Source of the DNA: Maricaulis parjimensis
Lineage (GTDB): Bacteria > Pseudomonadota > Alphaproteobacteria > Caulobacterales > Maricaulaceae
DNA: 64,000 bases
Direction: 5' to 3'
Assembly (NCBI RefSeq): GCF_016817355.1
Contig: NZ_JADOTT010000010.1
Location: 1 to 64,000 of the forward strand
The notes beneath the pieces were generated by a model, which saw only the letters and a program-made list of their open reading frames with translations, was not told where the DNA came from and did not search any database. The translations under genes were made by a program, and so were the position numbers. Below, one piece after another: positions 7,913 through 18,675 of this stretch (position 1 is the stretch's first letter; each line of letters starts with the position of its first letter).

Positions 7913-9229
7913 TTATTCACGCGAATTCCGGCGCTGCTCGCGCAAGGCGCGCCAACGTGACAGGCGCTCGCGGATCGAGGCCTCACGGCCAACATCCTTG
8001 GGCTCGTACAGGACCGGCCGGCGTTTCAGCTCATCGGGGAAATAATCCTGGCCAGACACGCCGCCCTCGACATCATGGTCGTACTCATAGCCCTTGCCAT
8101 AGCCCTGGCTCTCCATGAGCTGGGTCGGGGCGTTGAGGATATGCGCCGGCGGCATGAGAGAGCCGGTCTCCTTGGCCAGACGCCGGGCCTTCTTGTACGC
8201 CGTGTAGACCGCGTTGGACTTGGGTGCTGTAGCCAGATGGACCACGGCATGCGCCAGCGCCAGCTCACCTTCCGGTGATCCCAGCCGCTCATAGGTCCGC
8301 GCGGCCTCTGCGGCGATCATCAGACCGGTCGGATCGGCCAGGCCGATATCCTCGGACGCCATGCGCACGAGACGCCGGGCGAGGAATAGCGGATCCTCGC
8401 CGCCTTCCAGCATGCGGGCAAACCAGTACAGCGCGGCATCCGGGTCGGAACCGCGGACGGATTTGTGGAGCGCCGAGATCAGATTGTAGTGCTCGTCCCG
8501 GTCCTTGTCATAGGCTTGCGGACGCTTGTTCAGGAGTTCAGCCAGACGCCGGGCCGTTACCGGTTCGGGGAAGTCGAACGTGAAGACCTCTTCGACCAGG
8601 TTGAGCAGATAGCGCCCATCCCCGTCCGCCATCGCCCGCAGGGCGGCTCGCGCGCCCTCATCCACGGGCAGTTCCCGACCCATTTCCTGTTCGGCCCGTT
8701 CCATGAGGAGGTCCAGCCCCTCATCATCCAGCCGTTTGAGCACCAGGACCTGGCAGCGCGACAGCAGGGCCGCATTCAGTTCAAAGGACGGGTTTTCGGT
8801 GGTGGCGCCGACCAGCGTCACTACCCCTTCCTCCACCACGGGCAGGAAACCGTCCTGCTGGGCGCGGTTGAACCGGTGGATCTCGTCGACAAAGAGCAGC
8901 GTGCCGCGGCCGGACTGGCGGCGGGCCCGCGCCCGTTCGAAGGCTTTCTTGAGATCGGCAACACCGGAGAAGACCGCCGAGAGCGGTTCGAATTCCAGCC
9001 CGCTATCCTCGGCCAGCAAGCGCGCCGTCGTGGTCTTGCCCACGCCGGGCGGTCCCCACAGGATCAGCGAGGCCAGCCGCCCCTGCGCCCGCATGCGGGC
9101 GATCGGCCCATCGCCCTTGAGCAGATGATCCTGGCCCACGACCTCGTCCAAAGTGCGCGGCCGCAGCCGGTCCGCCAAAGGACGCGGGGCTTCGGCCTCA
9201 AGGCCGGCTGATTCGAACAGGGTCGTCAT
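7913..9229 (-). CDS. rarA: Replication-associated recombination protein A (RarA/MgsA), AAA+ ATPase
   Basis: A 438-residue AAA+ ATPase of the clamp-loader clade. Walker A is GPPGVGKT at 59-66, Walker B LLFVDEIHRF at 111-120, sensor region GATTENPSF follows, and the C-terminal half has the RarA signature SALHKSVRGSDPDAALYW and the FLARRLVRMASEDIGLADP segment. RarA/MgsA acts at stalled replication forks and interacts with SSB. Position between the degQ-like gene and the crcB/rluC region is typical of the alpha-operon flank in Alphaproteobacteria (from memory). Confidence 0.95.
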   Translation of the reverse strand: MTTLFESAGLEAEAPRPLADRLRPRTLDEVVGQDHLLKGDGPIARMRAQGRLASLILWGPPGVGKTTTARLLAEDSGLEFEPLSAVFSGVADLKKAFERARARRQSGRGTLLFVDEIHRFNRAQQDGFLPVVEEGVVTLVGATTENPSFELNAALLSRCQVLVLKRLDDEGLDLLMERAEQEMGRELPVDEGARAALRAMADGDGRYLLNLVEEVFTFDFPEPVTARRLAELLNKRPQAYDKDRDEHYNLISALHKSVRGSDPDAALYWFARMLEGGEDPLFLARRLVRMASEDIGLADPTGLMIAAEAARTYERLGSPEGELALAHAVVHLATAPKSNAVYTAYKKARRLAKETGSLMPPAHILNAPTQLMESQGYGKGYEYDHDVEGGVSGQDYFPDELKRRPVLYEPKDVGREASIRERLSRWRALREQRRNSRE

Positions 9230-9280
9230 CGCGATAGTTTGCCATGCCGCCGCCTTGCGGACACCCGCCCGGACGGCCGG

Positions 9281-9571
9281 TCAGCAGTTGGCGCCGCCAC
9301 AGATCGCACCCTGGTTCTGGATACGCCGCACCGATTCCTGGGCTGTTGTGACCTGTTCGTCATTCACTTCGCCGCATTCATAGACCATGCGGGTGCGCTG
9401 TCCGGTGCGCGGGCGCTCCCGGCATTCGCCATTCGCGACCATTTCCTGCAGGCGCAGCCGCTCCTGCCGGCGCTCCTCGCGAACCAGTTCGGCGTCCGTC
9501 AAACATCCCGACAAGGCGCCACAGACGGCTGCCAGAGCGACGATTTGCAGCTCAGCCTTCCACCAACCCAT
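9281..9571 (-). CDS. Small putative lipoprotein
   Basis: A 96-residue protein with a hydrophobic N-terminus and lipobox LSGC placing the lipidated cysteine at residue 23. The mature part is highly charged (EERRQERLRLQEM) and has four further cysteines, in GECRER, YECGE and AICGGANC, which could form disulfides in the periplasm. No family recognised. It lies between the degQ-like gene and rarA. Confidence 0.6.
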   Translation of the reverse strand: MGWWKAELQIVALAAVCGALSGCLTDAELVREERRQERLRLQEMVANGECRERPRTGQRTRMVYECGEVNDEQVTTAQESVRRIQNQGAICGGANC

Positions 9572-9727
9572 ATTTCACCCTCCTGCCCTCTCACGGCGCT
9601 CAGCATGCGCCACAGGGCCGGATTACCGCAAGAGCGGGGCGAAACCGAGGCGCTCTTCGGCCAGCCTGCCAAGCTGCGGGACCCTTTCGGTCACGTCCGG
9701 AGCCTGGTCACGATGAAGCGCTGGACC

Positions 9728-11149
9728 TCAATAAAGCTGCAGGGCTGTCTCATAGCGGCGGCCCCGGCGCTCCACCACGACCGGCCAGACCCGTTCGCCA
9801 TCATGCCGGCTGAGCAGGTCCGCGAAATCATCCATGTCGCGGACCGGCTGGCCCATGACTTCCACCACAAGATCGCCCGGCCGGAAGCCGAAACGCGCTG
9901 CGATGGAACGGCGCGTTGCACCCGACACGATCACCCCGTCCAGGAAGGGGTCCAGTCCGACACGCTCATTGAAGGCCGGTGACATTTCCACCAGACCCGC
10001 CCCGTTGAACGGATTGCGGCCTTCCGGCTGGAAGGGAAGCGGATCACTGTTTCCCGGTGCCGCCTCGACATTCACATCGACCTCGACTTCCCGATTGTCG
10101 CGCAGGACCGTGAAGCGGGCCGCATCACCGGCGGCACGGGTCGCCATGCGGAACCGGGCCCCGGACTCATCATTGATGTCGCGTCCGTCGATGGCCAGGA
10201 TCACATCGCCCTGCTGCAGGCCGGCATCATCGGCAGCCGCATCCGGATAGATCTCGCCGACCAGAGCGCCGCGCGGCCGGTCCAGGCCGAGGGCCTGGGC
10301 GAGATCATTATCCACCGGCTGCAGACGGGCACCCAGCCAGGGCCGGATCAACTCGCCCTCACCCAGCGCCGTGTCGACGACGCGGCGGACCATCTCCACC
10401 GGAATGGCGAAGCCGATCCCGTTCGATCCGCCCGAGCGCGAGAAGATCATCGTGTTCACACCGACCAGCTCGCCATCCATGTCCACGAGGGCGCCACCGG
10501 AATTGCCCGGATTGATGGCAGCATCGGTCTGGATGAAGGAGCCAAAATCGCTGCGCCCCACATCGGTCCGCGCCAGGGCGGAAACAATGCCGGACGTAAC
10601 CGTCTGGCCGACACCGAAGGGATTGCCGATGGCCAGGACGAGATCACCGACCTCGATATCGCCTGACATGTCATAGTTCAGTACAGGCAGCGGCTCGTCC
10701 GTATTGACCCGCAGCACGGCCAGATCCGTGGCCTCGTCGGTCAGCAGGATTTCCGCCTCATACTCGCGGCGGTCGGCCAGGACGACCCGCAGCTCGGTGG
10801 CATTCGCCACGACATGATTATTCGTGACGATGACGCCCGACGGGTCGACGATCACGCCGGACCCGAGGGAATTCTGTTCCTGCGGCTGGCTGCGGAACAT
10901 GCGCGAAAAGACCGGATCATTCGCGAAGGGGTGCTGGTTCTGCACCACGCGGCGCGAATAGACATTGACCACGGCCGGCGTCACATCGCGCACAATCGGC
11001 GCAAAGGAGAGCTGAACCTCGGCCCGGCTGTCCGGAACAATCCGGTCCTGGGGCAAGGCGGCGTCGGGGGCAAAACCGGTCTCCTGCGCCGCAACCGGCG
11101 CGGAGATGAGGACGGAGGCAAGCAGGATATTCTTGATCATGGTGTCCAT
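9728..11149 (-). CDS. DegP/DegQ (HtrA/Do)-family periplasmic serine protease
   Basis: A 473-residue protein with a signal peptide (about 1-21), a trypsin-like domain with catalytic His112 (TNNHVVANA), Asp142 (TDLAVLRVN) and Ser217 (NPGNSGGALVD), and two PDZ domains (about 270-360 and 390-465; GLQQGDVILAIDGRDI and GFRPGDLVVEVMGQPV). These proteases degrade or refold misfolded envelope proteins. The start could be either of two ATGs, at 11149 or 11140. It follows rplQ on the same strand but beyond a terminator. Confidence 0.92.
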   Translation of the reverse strand: MDTMIKNILLASVLISAPVAAQETGFAPDAALPQDRIVPDSRAEVQLSFAPIVRDVTPAVVNVYSRRVVQNQHPFANDPVFSRMFRSQPQEQNSLGSGVIVDPSGVIVTNNHVVANATELRVVLADRREYEAEILLTDEATDLAVLRVNTDEPLPVLNYDMSGDIEVGDLVLAIGNPFGVGQTVTSGIVSALARTDVGRSDFGSFIQTDAAINPGNSGGALVDMDGELVGVNTMIFSRSGGSNGIGFAIPVEMVRRVVDTALGEGELIRPWLGARLQPVDNDLAQALGLDRPRGALVGEIYPDAAADDAGLQQGDVILAIDGRDINDESGARFRMATRAAGDAARFTVLRDNREVEVDVNVEAAPGNSDPLPFQPEGRNPFNGAGLVEMSPAFNERVGLDPFLDGVIVSGATRRSIAARFGFRPGDLVVEVMGQPVRDMDDFADLLSRHDGERVWPVVVERRGRRYETALQLY

Positions 11150-11172
11150 ATAGGCCGTGTTCGAGACATGAA

Positions 11173-11203
11173 AAAGGCGGCTTGCAAGAGCAAAGCCGCC
11201 TTT
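11173..11203 (-). terminator. Terminator of the alpha ribosomal operon
   Basis: On the minus strand an 11-bp stem AAAGGCGGCTT/AAGCCGCCTTT with a 9-nt loop runs into TTTTT, 26 nt after the rplQ stop. It separates the ribosomal block from the degQ-like gene. Confidence 0.9.
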
Positions 11204-11228
11204 CCCTGAACCTGTGCTGACCGAGAGC

Positions 11229-11651
11229 TTACTCTTCAGTCATGCCTTCTTCCGCCTCGAGGCGGGCACGATCGGCAGCGCCCTTGGCGGCCGGGTCGCG
11301 ATCAACCAGCTCGATGACAGCCATCGGCGCATTGTCGCCGTGACGGAAGCCGGCTTTCAGCACGCGGGTGTAACCACCATTGCGCTCGGAATAACGGCCG
11401 CCCAGCGTGTCGAACAGCTTCTTGACCTGGTCCTCGTTACGGACGCGCGACATGGCCAGACGACGGCCGTGCACATCACCGCGCTTTGCCAGCGTGATGA
11501 GCTTGTCCATGAACGGGGCCAATTCCTTGGCCTTCGGCAGGGTGGTGACGATCTGCTCGTGCTCGATCAGCGACGAGGCCATATTGGCCAGCATGGCTTT
11601 GCGATGCGAGTGCGTGCGATTGAGTTTGCGGTGTGCGATGCCGTGACGCAT
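11229..11651 (-). CDS. rplQ: 50S ribosomal protein L17
   Basis: A 140-residue protein beginning [20 protein letters not shown], the conserved L17 N-terminus, with [17 protein letters not shown] in the middle. The C-terminal 15 or so residues are an acidic Ala/Glu tail beyond the usual core. It is the last gene of the alpha operon, 45 nt after rpoA, and is followed by a strong terminator. Confidence 0.98.
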   Translation of the reverse strand: MRHGIAHRKLNRTHSHRKAMLANMASSLIEHEQIVTTLPKAKELAPFMDKLITLAKRGDVHGRRLAMSRVRNEDQVKKLFDTLGGRYSERNGGYTRVLKAGFRHGDNAPMAVIELVDRDPAAKGAADRARLEAEEGMTEE

Positions 11652-11696
11652 GGCTTTATCTCCTCAGGTCCGGTTCAGGCGCCTCCCGGCGGCTGC

Positions 11697-12716
11697 CTAG
11701 ACGTGATCCTCAAAACGTTTGGCAAGATCTTCGATGTTCTCCGGCGGCCAGTTCGGCGCTTCCATGCCCAGGTGGAGACCCATCTGAGCGAGAACTTCCT
11801 TGATCTCGTTAAGCGACTTGCGGCCGAAGTTCGGGGTACGGAGCATTTCCGCCTCGGACTTCTGGATCAGGTCGCCGATGTAGACGATATTGTCGTTCTT
11901 CAGGCAATTCGCGGAACGCACCGACAGCTCCAGCTCGTCGACCTTGCGCAGCAGCGCCGGGTTGAAGTCGAGCTCGGGCTTGTCGTCCTCGGCCGGGCGG
12001 GCCTCGACGGCTTCCTCGAAATTGATGAAGATCTGGAACTGGTCCTGCAGGATGCGCGCGGCGAAAGCCACGGAATCTTCCGGCGTGACCGTACCATCGG
12101 TCTCCACTTCAAGCGTCAGCTTGTCATAGTCCAGAACCTGGCCCTCACGGGTGTTCTCGACCTTGTAGGAGACACGCTTGACCGGGCTGTACAGCGCATC
12201 AACGCCGATCAGGCCAATCGGAGCATCTTCCGGACGGTTGCGCTCGGACGGGACATAGCCCTTGCCCGTATTCACCGTGAATTCCATGCGGATCTCGGCA
12301 CCTTCGTCCAGCGTGCACAGGACCAGGTCCTTGTTCACGATCTCGACGTCGGCGGTTTCCTCGATGTCACCAGCAGTGACGACACCCGGGCCGGACTTCT
12401 TCAGCACGACACGCTTGGGGCCTTCGCCATGCATGCGCAGGGCGATCTGCTTGATGTTCAGGACGATGTCGGTGACGTCTTCACGCACACCGTCGATCGA
12501 CGAAAACTCGTGCACCACGCCATCGATATGGACATTGGTGACAGCCGCGCCCTGAAGCGAGGACAGCAGCACGCGACGAAGCGCATTGCCGAGCGTCATG
12601 CCGAAGCCACGCTCCAGCGGTTCGGCGATGATCTTCGCGTGGCGCTCCGGGTCGTGGCCCGGTTCGATTTCCGGCTTCATCGGGCGGATGAGTTCTTGCC
12701 AGTTTTTCTCGATCAC
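11697..12716 (-). CDS. rpoA: DNA-directed RNA polymerase subunit alpha
   Basis: 339 residues, normal length. The N-terminal dimerisation domain (to about 235) includes [20 protein letters not shown]; the C-terminal domain (about 260-330) has [20 protein letters not shown] and [17 protein letters not shown], which contact UP elements and activators. It assembles with beta and beta' encoded at 29754-38132. The gap of 77 nt after rpsK is large for this operon. Confidence 0.99.
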   Translation of the reverse strand: MIEKNWQELIRPMKPEIEPGHDPERHAKIIAEPLERGFGMTLGNALRRVLLSSLQGAAVTNVHIDGVVHEFSSIDGVREDVTDIVLNIKQIALRMHGEGPKRVVLKKSGPGVVTAGDIEETADVEIVNKDLVLCTLDEGAEIRMEFTVNTGKGYVPSERNRPEDAPIGLIGVDALYSPVKRVSYKVENTREGQVLDYDKLTLEVETDGTVTPEDSVAFAARILQDQFQIFINFEEAVEARPAEDDKPELDFNPALLRKVDELELSVRSANCLKNDNIVYIGDLIQKSEAEMLRTPNFGRKSLNEIKEVLAQMGLHLGMEAPNWPPENIEDLAKRFEDHV

Positions 12717-12793
12717 GTTCTTACTGCCCCTTCATCAGCCGCGCGCTTTTCCAGCGGCGCGTTCAACAGGCGAAATGCGCTTGACGTCTAGAA

Positions 12794-13183
12794 TTAGACG
12801 CGGCGGCGTTTCGGCGGACGGCACCCGTTATGCGGGATCGGCGTGACGTCCTGAATGGTGGTGATGGTGAAGCCCACCGACTGCAACGCACGCAGCGCGC
12901 TCTCGCGCCCCGAACCCGGACCGGAGACCTTGACTTCCAGGGTCTTCATACCGTGCTCGATAGCCTTCTTGCCGGCATCTTCAGCAGCCATCTGGGCAGC
13001 ATACGGGGTCGACTTGCGCGAACCCTTGAAGCCCATGTGACCGGCGGAGGACCAGGAAATCGCATTCCCCTGGGCGTCCGTGATGGTCACCATGGTGTTG
13101 TTGAAGCTGGCATTCACGTGGGCCACGCCCGACGTGATGTTCTTACGTTCGCGCCGTTTGACGCGGCTCGGTTCTTTAGCCAT
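12794..13183 (-). CDS. rpsK: 30S ribosomal protein S11
   Basis: 129 residues with [19 protein letters not shown] and the conserved C-terminal [18 protein letters not shown]. It forms the platform of the 30S subunit near the mRNA exit. It follows rpsM by 11 nt in the alpha operon. Confidence 0.98.
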   Translation of the reverse strand: MAKEPSRVKRRERKNITSGVAHVNASFNNTMVTITDAQGNAISWSSAGHMGFKGSRKSTPYAAQMAAEDAGKKAIEHGMKTLEVKVSGPGSGRESALRALQSVGFTITTIQDVTPIPHNGCRPPKRRRV

Positions 13184-13194
13184 CTGTCAGGGCC

Positions 13195-13563
13195 CTACTT
13201 CTTCTTGCCGGCAATCGGCTTGGCCGGACCTTTGCGCGTACGCGCATTGGTGTGGGTGCGTTGACCGCGGACCGGCAGGCCACGACGGTGGCGCAGGCCA
13301 CGGTAGTTGCCCAGGTCCATCAGGCGTTTGATGTTCACGGCGACTTCACGGCGCAGATCCCCTTCCACGAGGTGATCGCGGTCGATCACTTCACGGATTT
13401 GCAGGACTTCTGCATCGGTCAGGTCGGCGACGCGGCGCTCGGGCGTGATGGAAACCTGCTCGCAGATCTCCTTCGCCTTGGCCGGGCCAATGCCGTGGAT
13501 GTAGCGAAGCGCGATTTCAACGCGCTTGTTCGTCGGAATATTGACGCCGGCAATACGGGCCAC
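13195..13563 (-). CDS. rpsM: 30S ribosomal protein S13
   Basis: 122 residues beginning [20 protein letters not shown], with the basic C-terminal tail [15 protein letters not shown] that reaches the decoding centre. It is the first ribosomal gene of the alpha operon, 143 nt after adk. That gap may hold a promoter, but I did not identify one with confidence. Confidence 0.98.
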   Translation of the reverse strand: MARIAGVNIPTNKRVEIALRYIHGIGPAKAKEICEQVSITPERRVADLTDAEVLQIREVIDRDHLVEGDLRREVAVNIKRLMDLGNYRGLRHRRGLPVRGQRTHTNARTRKGPAKPIAGKKK

Positions 13564-13706
13564 TTTCCATCTCCTAAGTCAGAACGCCATTCACGGACGA
13601 ACCAATGGGCAACCTTTCGGTCGCCGCATGTGCTCGCCCGTTTCGCGAAGGGCGCTATCTACAGTCAGCGTTGCCACCCCGTCAATGGGGTTGCAACAGG
13701 TGTGTG

Positions 13707-14273
13707 TCACTTCTCATCCAGTGCCGTGGCGATACGAGCCGCGACTTCTTCCATGGAGCCCATCCCCTCCACTTCCCGCAGCTTGCCCTGATCGGCATAG
13801 AAGGGGAGCAGCGGAGCGGTCTGCTCCTGGTAGGCATTCAGGCGAACCTTGAAGGCCTCGATATTGTCGTCGGCGCGGCCTTCCTCGGCAGCCCGCTTTT
13901 CCATGCGCGCTACGAGTTCGGCATCATCCACCAGAAGGCGGACGACTGCGTCGACCTTGGTTGAGCGCTTGGAGAGCGCTGCATCCAGGGCTTCGGCCTG
14001 GGCCACGGTACGCGGGAAACCATCGAAAATGGCTCCGCCCGCCGCTTCGGCTTCCGGCAGCCGCTCTTCGATCAGTTCGATGACGATCTCGTCGGAAACG
14101 AGATTGCCGCCATCCATGATCGCTTTCACGCGATTGCCGAGTTCGGAACCGGACGCAACCGCGGCACGCAGCATGTCACCGGTGGAAAGCTGCACCCAGC
14201 CACGCTCGGTCACCAGACGCTTGGCCTGGGTTCCCTTGCCGCAGCCCGGCGGTCCGAACAGAATGATATTCAT
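13707..14273 (-). CDS. adk: Adenylate kinase, short LID form
   Basis: 188 residues. The P-loop [15 protein letters not shown] is at 5-19 and the [14 protein letters not shown] segment contacts AMP. The LID is short and lacks the zinc cysteines, as in other alphaproteobacterial short-form kinases. It catalyses ATP + AMP to 2 ADP. The start overlaps the secY stop by 4 nt, which couples the two in the spc operon. Confidence 0.97.
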   Translation of the reverse strand: MNIILFGPPGCGKGTQAKRLVTERGWVQLSTGDMLRAAVASGSELGNRVKAIMDGGNLVSDEIVIELIEERLPEAEAAGGAIFDGFPRTVAQAEALDAALSKRSTKVDAVVRLLVDDAELVARMEKRAAEEGRADDNIEAFKVRLNAYQEQTAPLLPFYADQGKLREVEGMGSMEEVAARIATALDEK

Positions 14274-15610
14274 CGCTTGCGCCCCCGCAGTTTCGACTTC
14301 TTGATCAGGCCCTCATACTGGTGAGCCAGCAGGTGGGACTGGACCTGGGACACGGTATCCATCGTCACCGAAACCACGATGAGGATGGACGTCCCGCCCA
14401 GGGCGATCGCAGCGCCACCACCCATCAGCATGGGAACCATGCAGATGATGACGAGGTAGATCGCACCGATCAGGGTCAGACGCGACAGCACGAAATCAAT
14501 GTACTCGGCGGTCCGGATGCCCGGACGGATGCCCGGCAGGAAACCGCCGTATTTGCGCAGATTGTCTGCAGTATCTTCCGGGTTGAACACAACCGAGGTG
14601 TAGAAGAAGCAGAAGAAGATGATCAGCGCGGCATAGAGCGTCAGGAAGAGCGGCGAACCGGCACCCAGATAGGCGACCACGGTCTGCAGCCATTGCGGGC
14701 CGGATTGGGCCTGGAACTGGGCGGCCGTTGCCGGCAGCAGCAGAAGCGAGGACGCGAAGATCGGCGGAATGACGCCGGCCGTGTTCAGCTTCAGCGGCAG
14801 GAAGGACGTATCCCCGCCCACCATGCGATTGCCCTGCTGGCGCTTGGGGTACTGGACCAGGAGACGGCGCTGGGAGCGTTCGATGAACACCACCAGGACG
14901 AGACCGGCCAGAACCATCAACACGCCGAAGAAGAAGACTGCCGGCGTGATGGCGCCCGAGGCGGCCTGACCGAAGGCATTGCCCAGCAGGCCCGGCACTG
15001 CGGAAATGATACCGGCGAAAATGATCAGCGAGACACCATTGCCGACACCGCGAGAGGTGATCTGCTCACCCAGCCACAGCAGCAGCATCGTGCCACCGAC
15101 CAGCGTGGTCACGGTGGAGACGATGAAGAAGGGTCCCGGGTGCACCGCCAGGGACAGGCCCTCCGGCGACACCGTATTCATCTGCAGCGCGATCGCCAGC
15201 GCCTGGCCCGTGGCCAGGACCACGGTAAGGTACCGGGTGTACTGGTTGATCTGCTGGCGCCCCTGCTCGCCGCCTTCCTTCTTCATCTTTTCGAGAGAAG
15301 GAATGGTGGCAGACATGAGCTGCATGATGATGGATGCGGAAATATAGGGCATCACATTGAGCGCAAAGATCGCCATGCGCTCGACCGCCCCGCCGCCCAG
15401 CGTGTTGAACATGCTCAGGATACCGCCCTGAAACTGTTCAAAGAGCTGAGCGTACTGTTCCGGGTCGATCCCCGGAATCGGCACGAAGGTTCCGATCCGG
15501 TACACGATCAGGATCCCGATCGTGAACAGGATACGTTGTTGCAGCTCCTTCGCTTTCGCGAAGGAGCTGAAACTCATGTTCTGTGCGAGCTGTTCAGCTG
15601 CTGAAGCCAT
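14270..15610 (-). CDS. secY: Protein translocase channel subunit SecY
   Basis: 446 residues with ten predicted transmembrane helices, plug and pore segments, and signatures [19 protein letters not shown] (helix 1) and [17 protein letters not shown]. It is the core of the Sec inner-membrane translocon with SecE (41356-41616). A TTG at 15613 is directly before the ATG at 15610; the ATG is chosen with GGGGAC upstream. It lies between rplO and adk as usual. Confidence 0.97.
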   Translation of the reverse strand: MASAAEQLAQNMSFSSFAKAKELQQRILFTIGILIVYRIGTFVPIPGIDPEQYAQLFEQFQGGILSMFNTLGGGAVERMAIFALNVMPYISASIIMQLMSATIPSLEKMKKEGGEQGRQQINQYTRYLTVVLATGQALAIALQMNTVSPEGLSLAVHPGPFFIVSTVTTLVGGTMLLLWLGEQITSRGVGNGVSLIIFAGIISAVPGLLGNAFGQAASGAITPAVFFFGVLMVLAGLVLVVFIERSQRRLLVQYPKRQQGNRMVGGDTSFLPLKLNTAGVIPPIFASSLLLLPATAAQFQAQSGPQWLQTVVAYLGAGSPLFLTLYAALIIFFCFFYTSVVFNPEDTADNLRKYGGFLPGIRPGIRTAEYIDFVLSRLTLIGAIYLVIICMVPMLMGGGAAIALGGTSILIVVSVTMDTVSQVQSHLLAHQYEGLIKKSKLRGRKR

Positions 15611-15643
15611 CAACCAGTCCCCGAAAGGTCAGCGTGAAGTCGC

Positions 15644-16120
15644 TTAGTCCGCGGCCTGCTCGGCAACGGTGACGGTCACTTTACCGCCAGCCTTCTCAAC
15701 AGCCTCGATGGCCGCCTTGGAGGCACCGGCGACGGTGATGTCTACTTTGGACTTGAGCTCACCTTTCGCAAGGAGGCGGATGCCGTCCAGTTCACGACGG
15801 ACCAGGCCGGCCGCGATGAGGACTTCGGCGTTGATCGCGGCTTTCGCATCGACCTTGCCTTCAGCAATGGCCTTCTCCAGGCGTCCGAGGTTCACTTCGG
15901 CATAGGCCTTGCGGTTCGGCTTGTTGAAGCCGCGCTTCGGCAGACGCATGTGAAGCGGCATCTGGCCGCCCTCGAAACCCTTGATGGCCACACCCGAACG
16001 GGATTTCTGACCCTTGACGCCGCGACCGCCGGTCTTGCCTTTGCCGGAGCCGATACCGCGACCCACACGGGTGCGAAGTTTTGCGGCGCCGTCATTGTCG
16101 CGCAGTTGATTGAGACGCAT
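15644..16120 (-). CDS. rplO: 50S ribosomal protein L15
   Basis: 158 residues starting [20 protein letters not shown], with the Gly-rich [20 protein letters not shown] that threads the large subunit. A possible ATG at 16132 is rejected because GGAG, 6 nt before the ATG at 16120, lies inside that extension. It follows rpmD in the spc operon. Confidence 0.97.
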   Translation of the reverse strand: MRLNQLRDNDGAAKLRTRVGRGIGSGKGKTGGRGVKGQKSRSGVAIKGFEGGQMPLHMRLPKRGFNKPNRKAYAEVNLGRLEKAIAEGKVDAKAAINAEVLIAAGLVRRELDGIRLLAKGELKSKVDITVAGASKAAIEAVEKAGGKVTVTVAEQAAD

Positions 16121-16160
16121 GTCGTTCTCCATTCGAACGAGCGGTTTCCCCTGAAGGGAC

Positions 16161-16346
16161 CTACTCCTCGACGATTTCCACCATATGGCTGACTTTGGCG
16201 ATCATGCCACGGACAGCCGGGGTGTCTTCCAGTTCGCGCTCACGGCCGACCTTGTTCAGGCCGAGACCGACGAGCGTGGCACGCTGATCTTGCGGGCGGC
16301 GGATCGGGCTGCCCGTCTGGCGCACGCGGATGGTCTTGGTAGCCAT
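16161..16346 (-). CDS. rpmD: 50S ribosomal protein L30
   Basis: 61 residues, the normal bacterial size, with [20 protein letters not shown] and VGREREL. It lies 12 nt after rpsE and 40 nt before rplO in the spc operon. Confidence 0.97.
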   Translation of the reverse strand: MATKTIRVRQTGSPIRRPQDQRATLVGLGLNKVGRERELEDTPAVRGMIAKVSHMVEIVEE

Positions 16347-16358
16347 TGAACCCGCTCC

Positions 16359-16976
16359 TTACGCTTCGATCGCTTCCGGCGAAGACGCACCGTCATTGCG
16401 GCGGTTCACCAGATCACCAACCTTCAGACCACGCTTGGCAGCAACCGAGCGCGGGCTCGACTGCGACTTCAGCGCGTCCATGGTGGCGCGGATCATGTTG
16501 TACGGGTTGGACGTGCCAACCGATTTCGCAACGACGTCCTGGACACCCAGGGTTTCCAGCACGGCACGCATCGGACCACCGGCGATAACACCGGTACCCG
16601 GAGGCGCAGCGCGCAGGATGACCTTGCCAGCGCCGTGACGGCCCTTGGTGTCGTGATGCAGCGTGCGGCCTTCGCGCAGCGGCACACGGATCATCGTCTT
16701 CTTGGCTTCGTCCGTCGCCTTGCGGATGGCTTCCGGCACTTCGCGAGCCTTGCCCTGACCGAAGCCGACGCGACCCTTGGTGTCGCCGACCACGACAAGC
16801 GCGGCAAACTGGAAGTTCCGGCCACCCTTAACGGTCTTGGCCACACGGTTGATGTGGACGAGCTTGTCTACAATCTCGTCATCGCGATCCTGATCACGGT
16901 CGCGCTCACGGCCACGGCCGCGACCACGGCCACCGCGGTCACCACGGTCGCGCTGTTGCTCGTTCTGATGAGCCAT
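16359..16976 (-). CDS. rpsE: 30S ribosomal protein S5 with Arg/Gly-rich N-terminal extension
   Basis: 205 residues. The S5 core starts near residue 37 with [20 protein letters not shown] and includes [20 protein letters not shown] and [17 protein letters not shown]. The first 36 residues are an unusual low-complexity stretch rich in Arg, Gly and Asp ([19 protein letters not shown]). S5 helps decoding accuracy and mRNA unwinding at the entry tunnel. Confidence 0.97.
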   Translation of the reverse strand: MAHQNEQQRDRGDRGGRGRGRGRERDRDQDRDDEIVDKLVHINRVAKTVKGGRNFQFAALVVVGDTKGRVGFGQGKAREVPEAIRKATDEAKKTMIRVPLREGRTLHHDTKGRHGAGKVILRAAPPGTGVIAGGPMRAVLETLGVQDVVAKSVGTSNPYNMIRATMDALKSQSSPRSVAAKRGLKVGDLVNRRNDGASSPEAIEA

Positions 16977-16988
16977 ACGTCCGCTCCC

Positions 16989-17351
16989 TTAGAAGTTCAG
17001 GCCGCCCTCGCGGGCTGCCTCTGCAAGCGCTTTGACACGCCCGTGATAAATGTAACCGCCACGATCGAAGACGACGTCCTTGACGCCTTCCTTGACAGCG
17101 CGTTCGGCAATCAGCTTGCCAACGATTTCCGCCGCCTTCGTGTCCCAGGACTTGCCGTGCTCTTTCAGAGCCGCTTCCTCGAGAGAGGAGGCCGAAGCCA
17201 GGGTCTTGCCCGCCACATCGTCGATGATCTGGGCATAGATGTTCTTCGAAGAACGGTGGACCGACAGCCGCGGACGCCCATTGGCGAATTTCCGCAGGCG
17301 GATCCGGTTGCGTTGGGCGCGCCGGACCTGTTTTTCGCGTTGAGTCTTCAT
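16989..17351 (-). CDS. rplR: 50S ribosomal protein L18
   Basis: 120 residues ending [26 protein letters not shown] (the last part shown only as a landmark), with [18 protein letters not shown]. It binds 5S rRNA. It lies 8 nt after rplF. Confidence 0.97.
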   Translation of the reverse strand: MKTQREKQVRRAQRNRIRLRKFANGRPRLSVHRSSKNIYAQIIDDVAGKTLASASSLEEAALKEHGKSWDTKAAEIVGKLIAERAVKEGVKDVVFDRGGYIYHGRVKALAEAAREGGLNF

Positions 17352-17359
17352 CGCTGGCC

Positions 17360-17893
17360 CTACTTCTTCTTGCCTTCTTTGCGGCGAATGTATTCGCCGA
17401 CATATTTGATGCCCTTGCCCTTATAGGGTTCCGGCGGACGGAAGCGACGGATTTCAGCCGCCACCTGACCGACTTTCTGCTTGTCGGCGCCGGCGATCTT
17501 CACTTCGGTCGGCTTCGGGCAGGAAATCGTGACACCTTCCGGGGCGTCATAGATGACGTCGTGCGACAGGCCGAGCGACAGCTTCAGGGACGAACCCTGC
17601 ATCTGGGCACGGTAGCCGACGCCGACCAGTTCGAGATCTTTCTCGAAACCGGCGGTGACGCCCTGAACCAGGTTGGCCACCAGCGCGCGCTGCATGCCCC
17701 ACATGGCACGGGACTTCTTGGACTCGTCGACCGGCGTGACGGTCAGACCGTCTTCGCCCTGCGACAGGCTGACTTGCTCGACGATCGGCATCGAGAGCTC
17801 GCCCTTGGGACCCTTAACCGTCAGGCTGTCATCCGCCAGAGTGACGTTGACACCGCCCGGAATGGCGACAGGGAGTTTACCGATACGTGACAT
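17360..17893 (-). CDS. rplF: 50S ribosomal protein L6
   Basis: 177 residues with the two-fold repeated L6 fold; the C-terminal [18 protein letters not shown] is the family signature. It sits near the factor-binding site of the 50S subunit. It follows rpsH by 12 nt. Confidence 0.98.
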   Translation of the reverse strand: MSRIGKLPVAIPGGVNVTLADDSLTVKGPKGELSMPIVEQVSLSQGEDGLTVTPVDESKKSRAMWGMQRALVANLVQGVTAGFEKDLELVGVGYRAQMQGSSLKLSLGLSHDVIYDAPEGVTISCPKPTEVKIAGADKQKVGQVAAEIRRFRPPEPYKGKGIKYVGEYIRRKEGKKK

Positions 17894-17905
17894 TGGCTCG
17901 CTCCC

Positions 17906-18304
17906 TTAGCTGACGTGACACAGGATCTCGCCGCCCACATTGGCCTCGCGAGCAGTCGCATCCGACATCACGCCCTTCGGCGTGGAAAGGATGGCGATGC
18001 CCAGGCCATTTTGGACGAGCGGAAGGTCCTTGACGCCGGAATACACACGGCGGCCCGGCTTGGAGATACGCTTGATCTCGCGGATCACCGAGTCACCTTC
18101 GAAATACTTGAGCTCGATTTCGAACTCTTTCATGCCGGAGGCGTGGTCCACTTCCGCGTAATCGCGGATATAGCCTTCGCTCTTCAGCACATCGAGCACG
18201 CGGCGGCGCAGTGCCGAAGCGGGCGTGTTCACGGACCGCTTGTTACGCATCAGCGCGTTGCGGATCCGGGTCAGCATATCGCCGAGAGGATCATTCACGG
18301 ACAT
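17906..18304 (-). CDS. rpsH: 30S ribosomal protein S8
   Basis: 132 residues starting [20 protein letters not shown] and ending [17 protein letters not shown], both typical of S8. In E. coli S8 represses the spc operon by binding its mRNA; no equivalent site was verified here. Confidence 0.98.
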   Translation of the reverse strand: MSVNDPLGDMLTRIRNALMRNKRSVNTPASALRRRVLDVLKSEGYIRDYAEVDHASGMKEFEIELKYFEGDSVIREIKRISKPGRRVYSGVKDLPLVQNGLGIAILSTPKGVMSDATAREANVGGEILCHVS

Positions 18305-18320
18305 GTTTCGTCTCCCTCTC

Positions 18321-18626
18321 TTACCAGCTCGACTTGACCATGCCCGGGATCATGCCCTGGCTGGCCAGTTCGCGCAGCGCGATACGCGACATACGCAGCT
18401 TGCGGTAAAACGCACGCGGACGGCCGGTGATCTCGCACCGGTTACGCACACGCGTCACGGCCGAATTGCGGGGCAATTGGGCCAGCTTCAGCTGAGCAGC
18501 AAAACGCTCCTCAACCGGCAATTCCTGATTGCGCGCGATCGCTTTCAGTGCGGCACGCTTGGCAGCATAGCGCTGAGCCAGGCGTTCACGCTTGCGATTG
18601 CGTTCAACTGCGGAAGTCTTCGCCAT
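18321..18626 (-). CDS. rpsN: 30S ribosomal protein S14 (long, zinc-free form)
   Basis: 101 residues, the C- (zinc-independent) form. It has [20 protein letters not shown] and [20 protein letters not shown]. It lies 49 nt after rplE. Confidence 0.98.
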   Translation of the reverse strand: MAKTSAVERNRKRERLAQRYAAKRAALKAIARNQELPVEERFAAQLKLAQLPRNSAVTRVRNRCEITGRPRAFYRKLRMSRIALRELASQGMIPGMVKSSW

Positions 18627-18675
18627 TTATATCCTCCTGCGTGCAGAACCCTCACGGTCCTGCTCTCCTGTTGCG

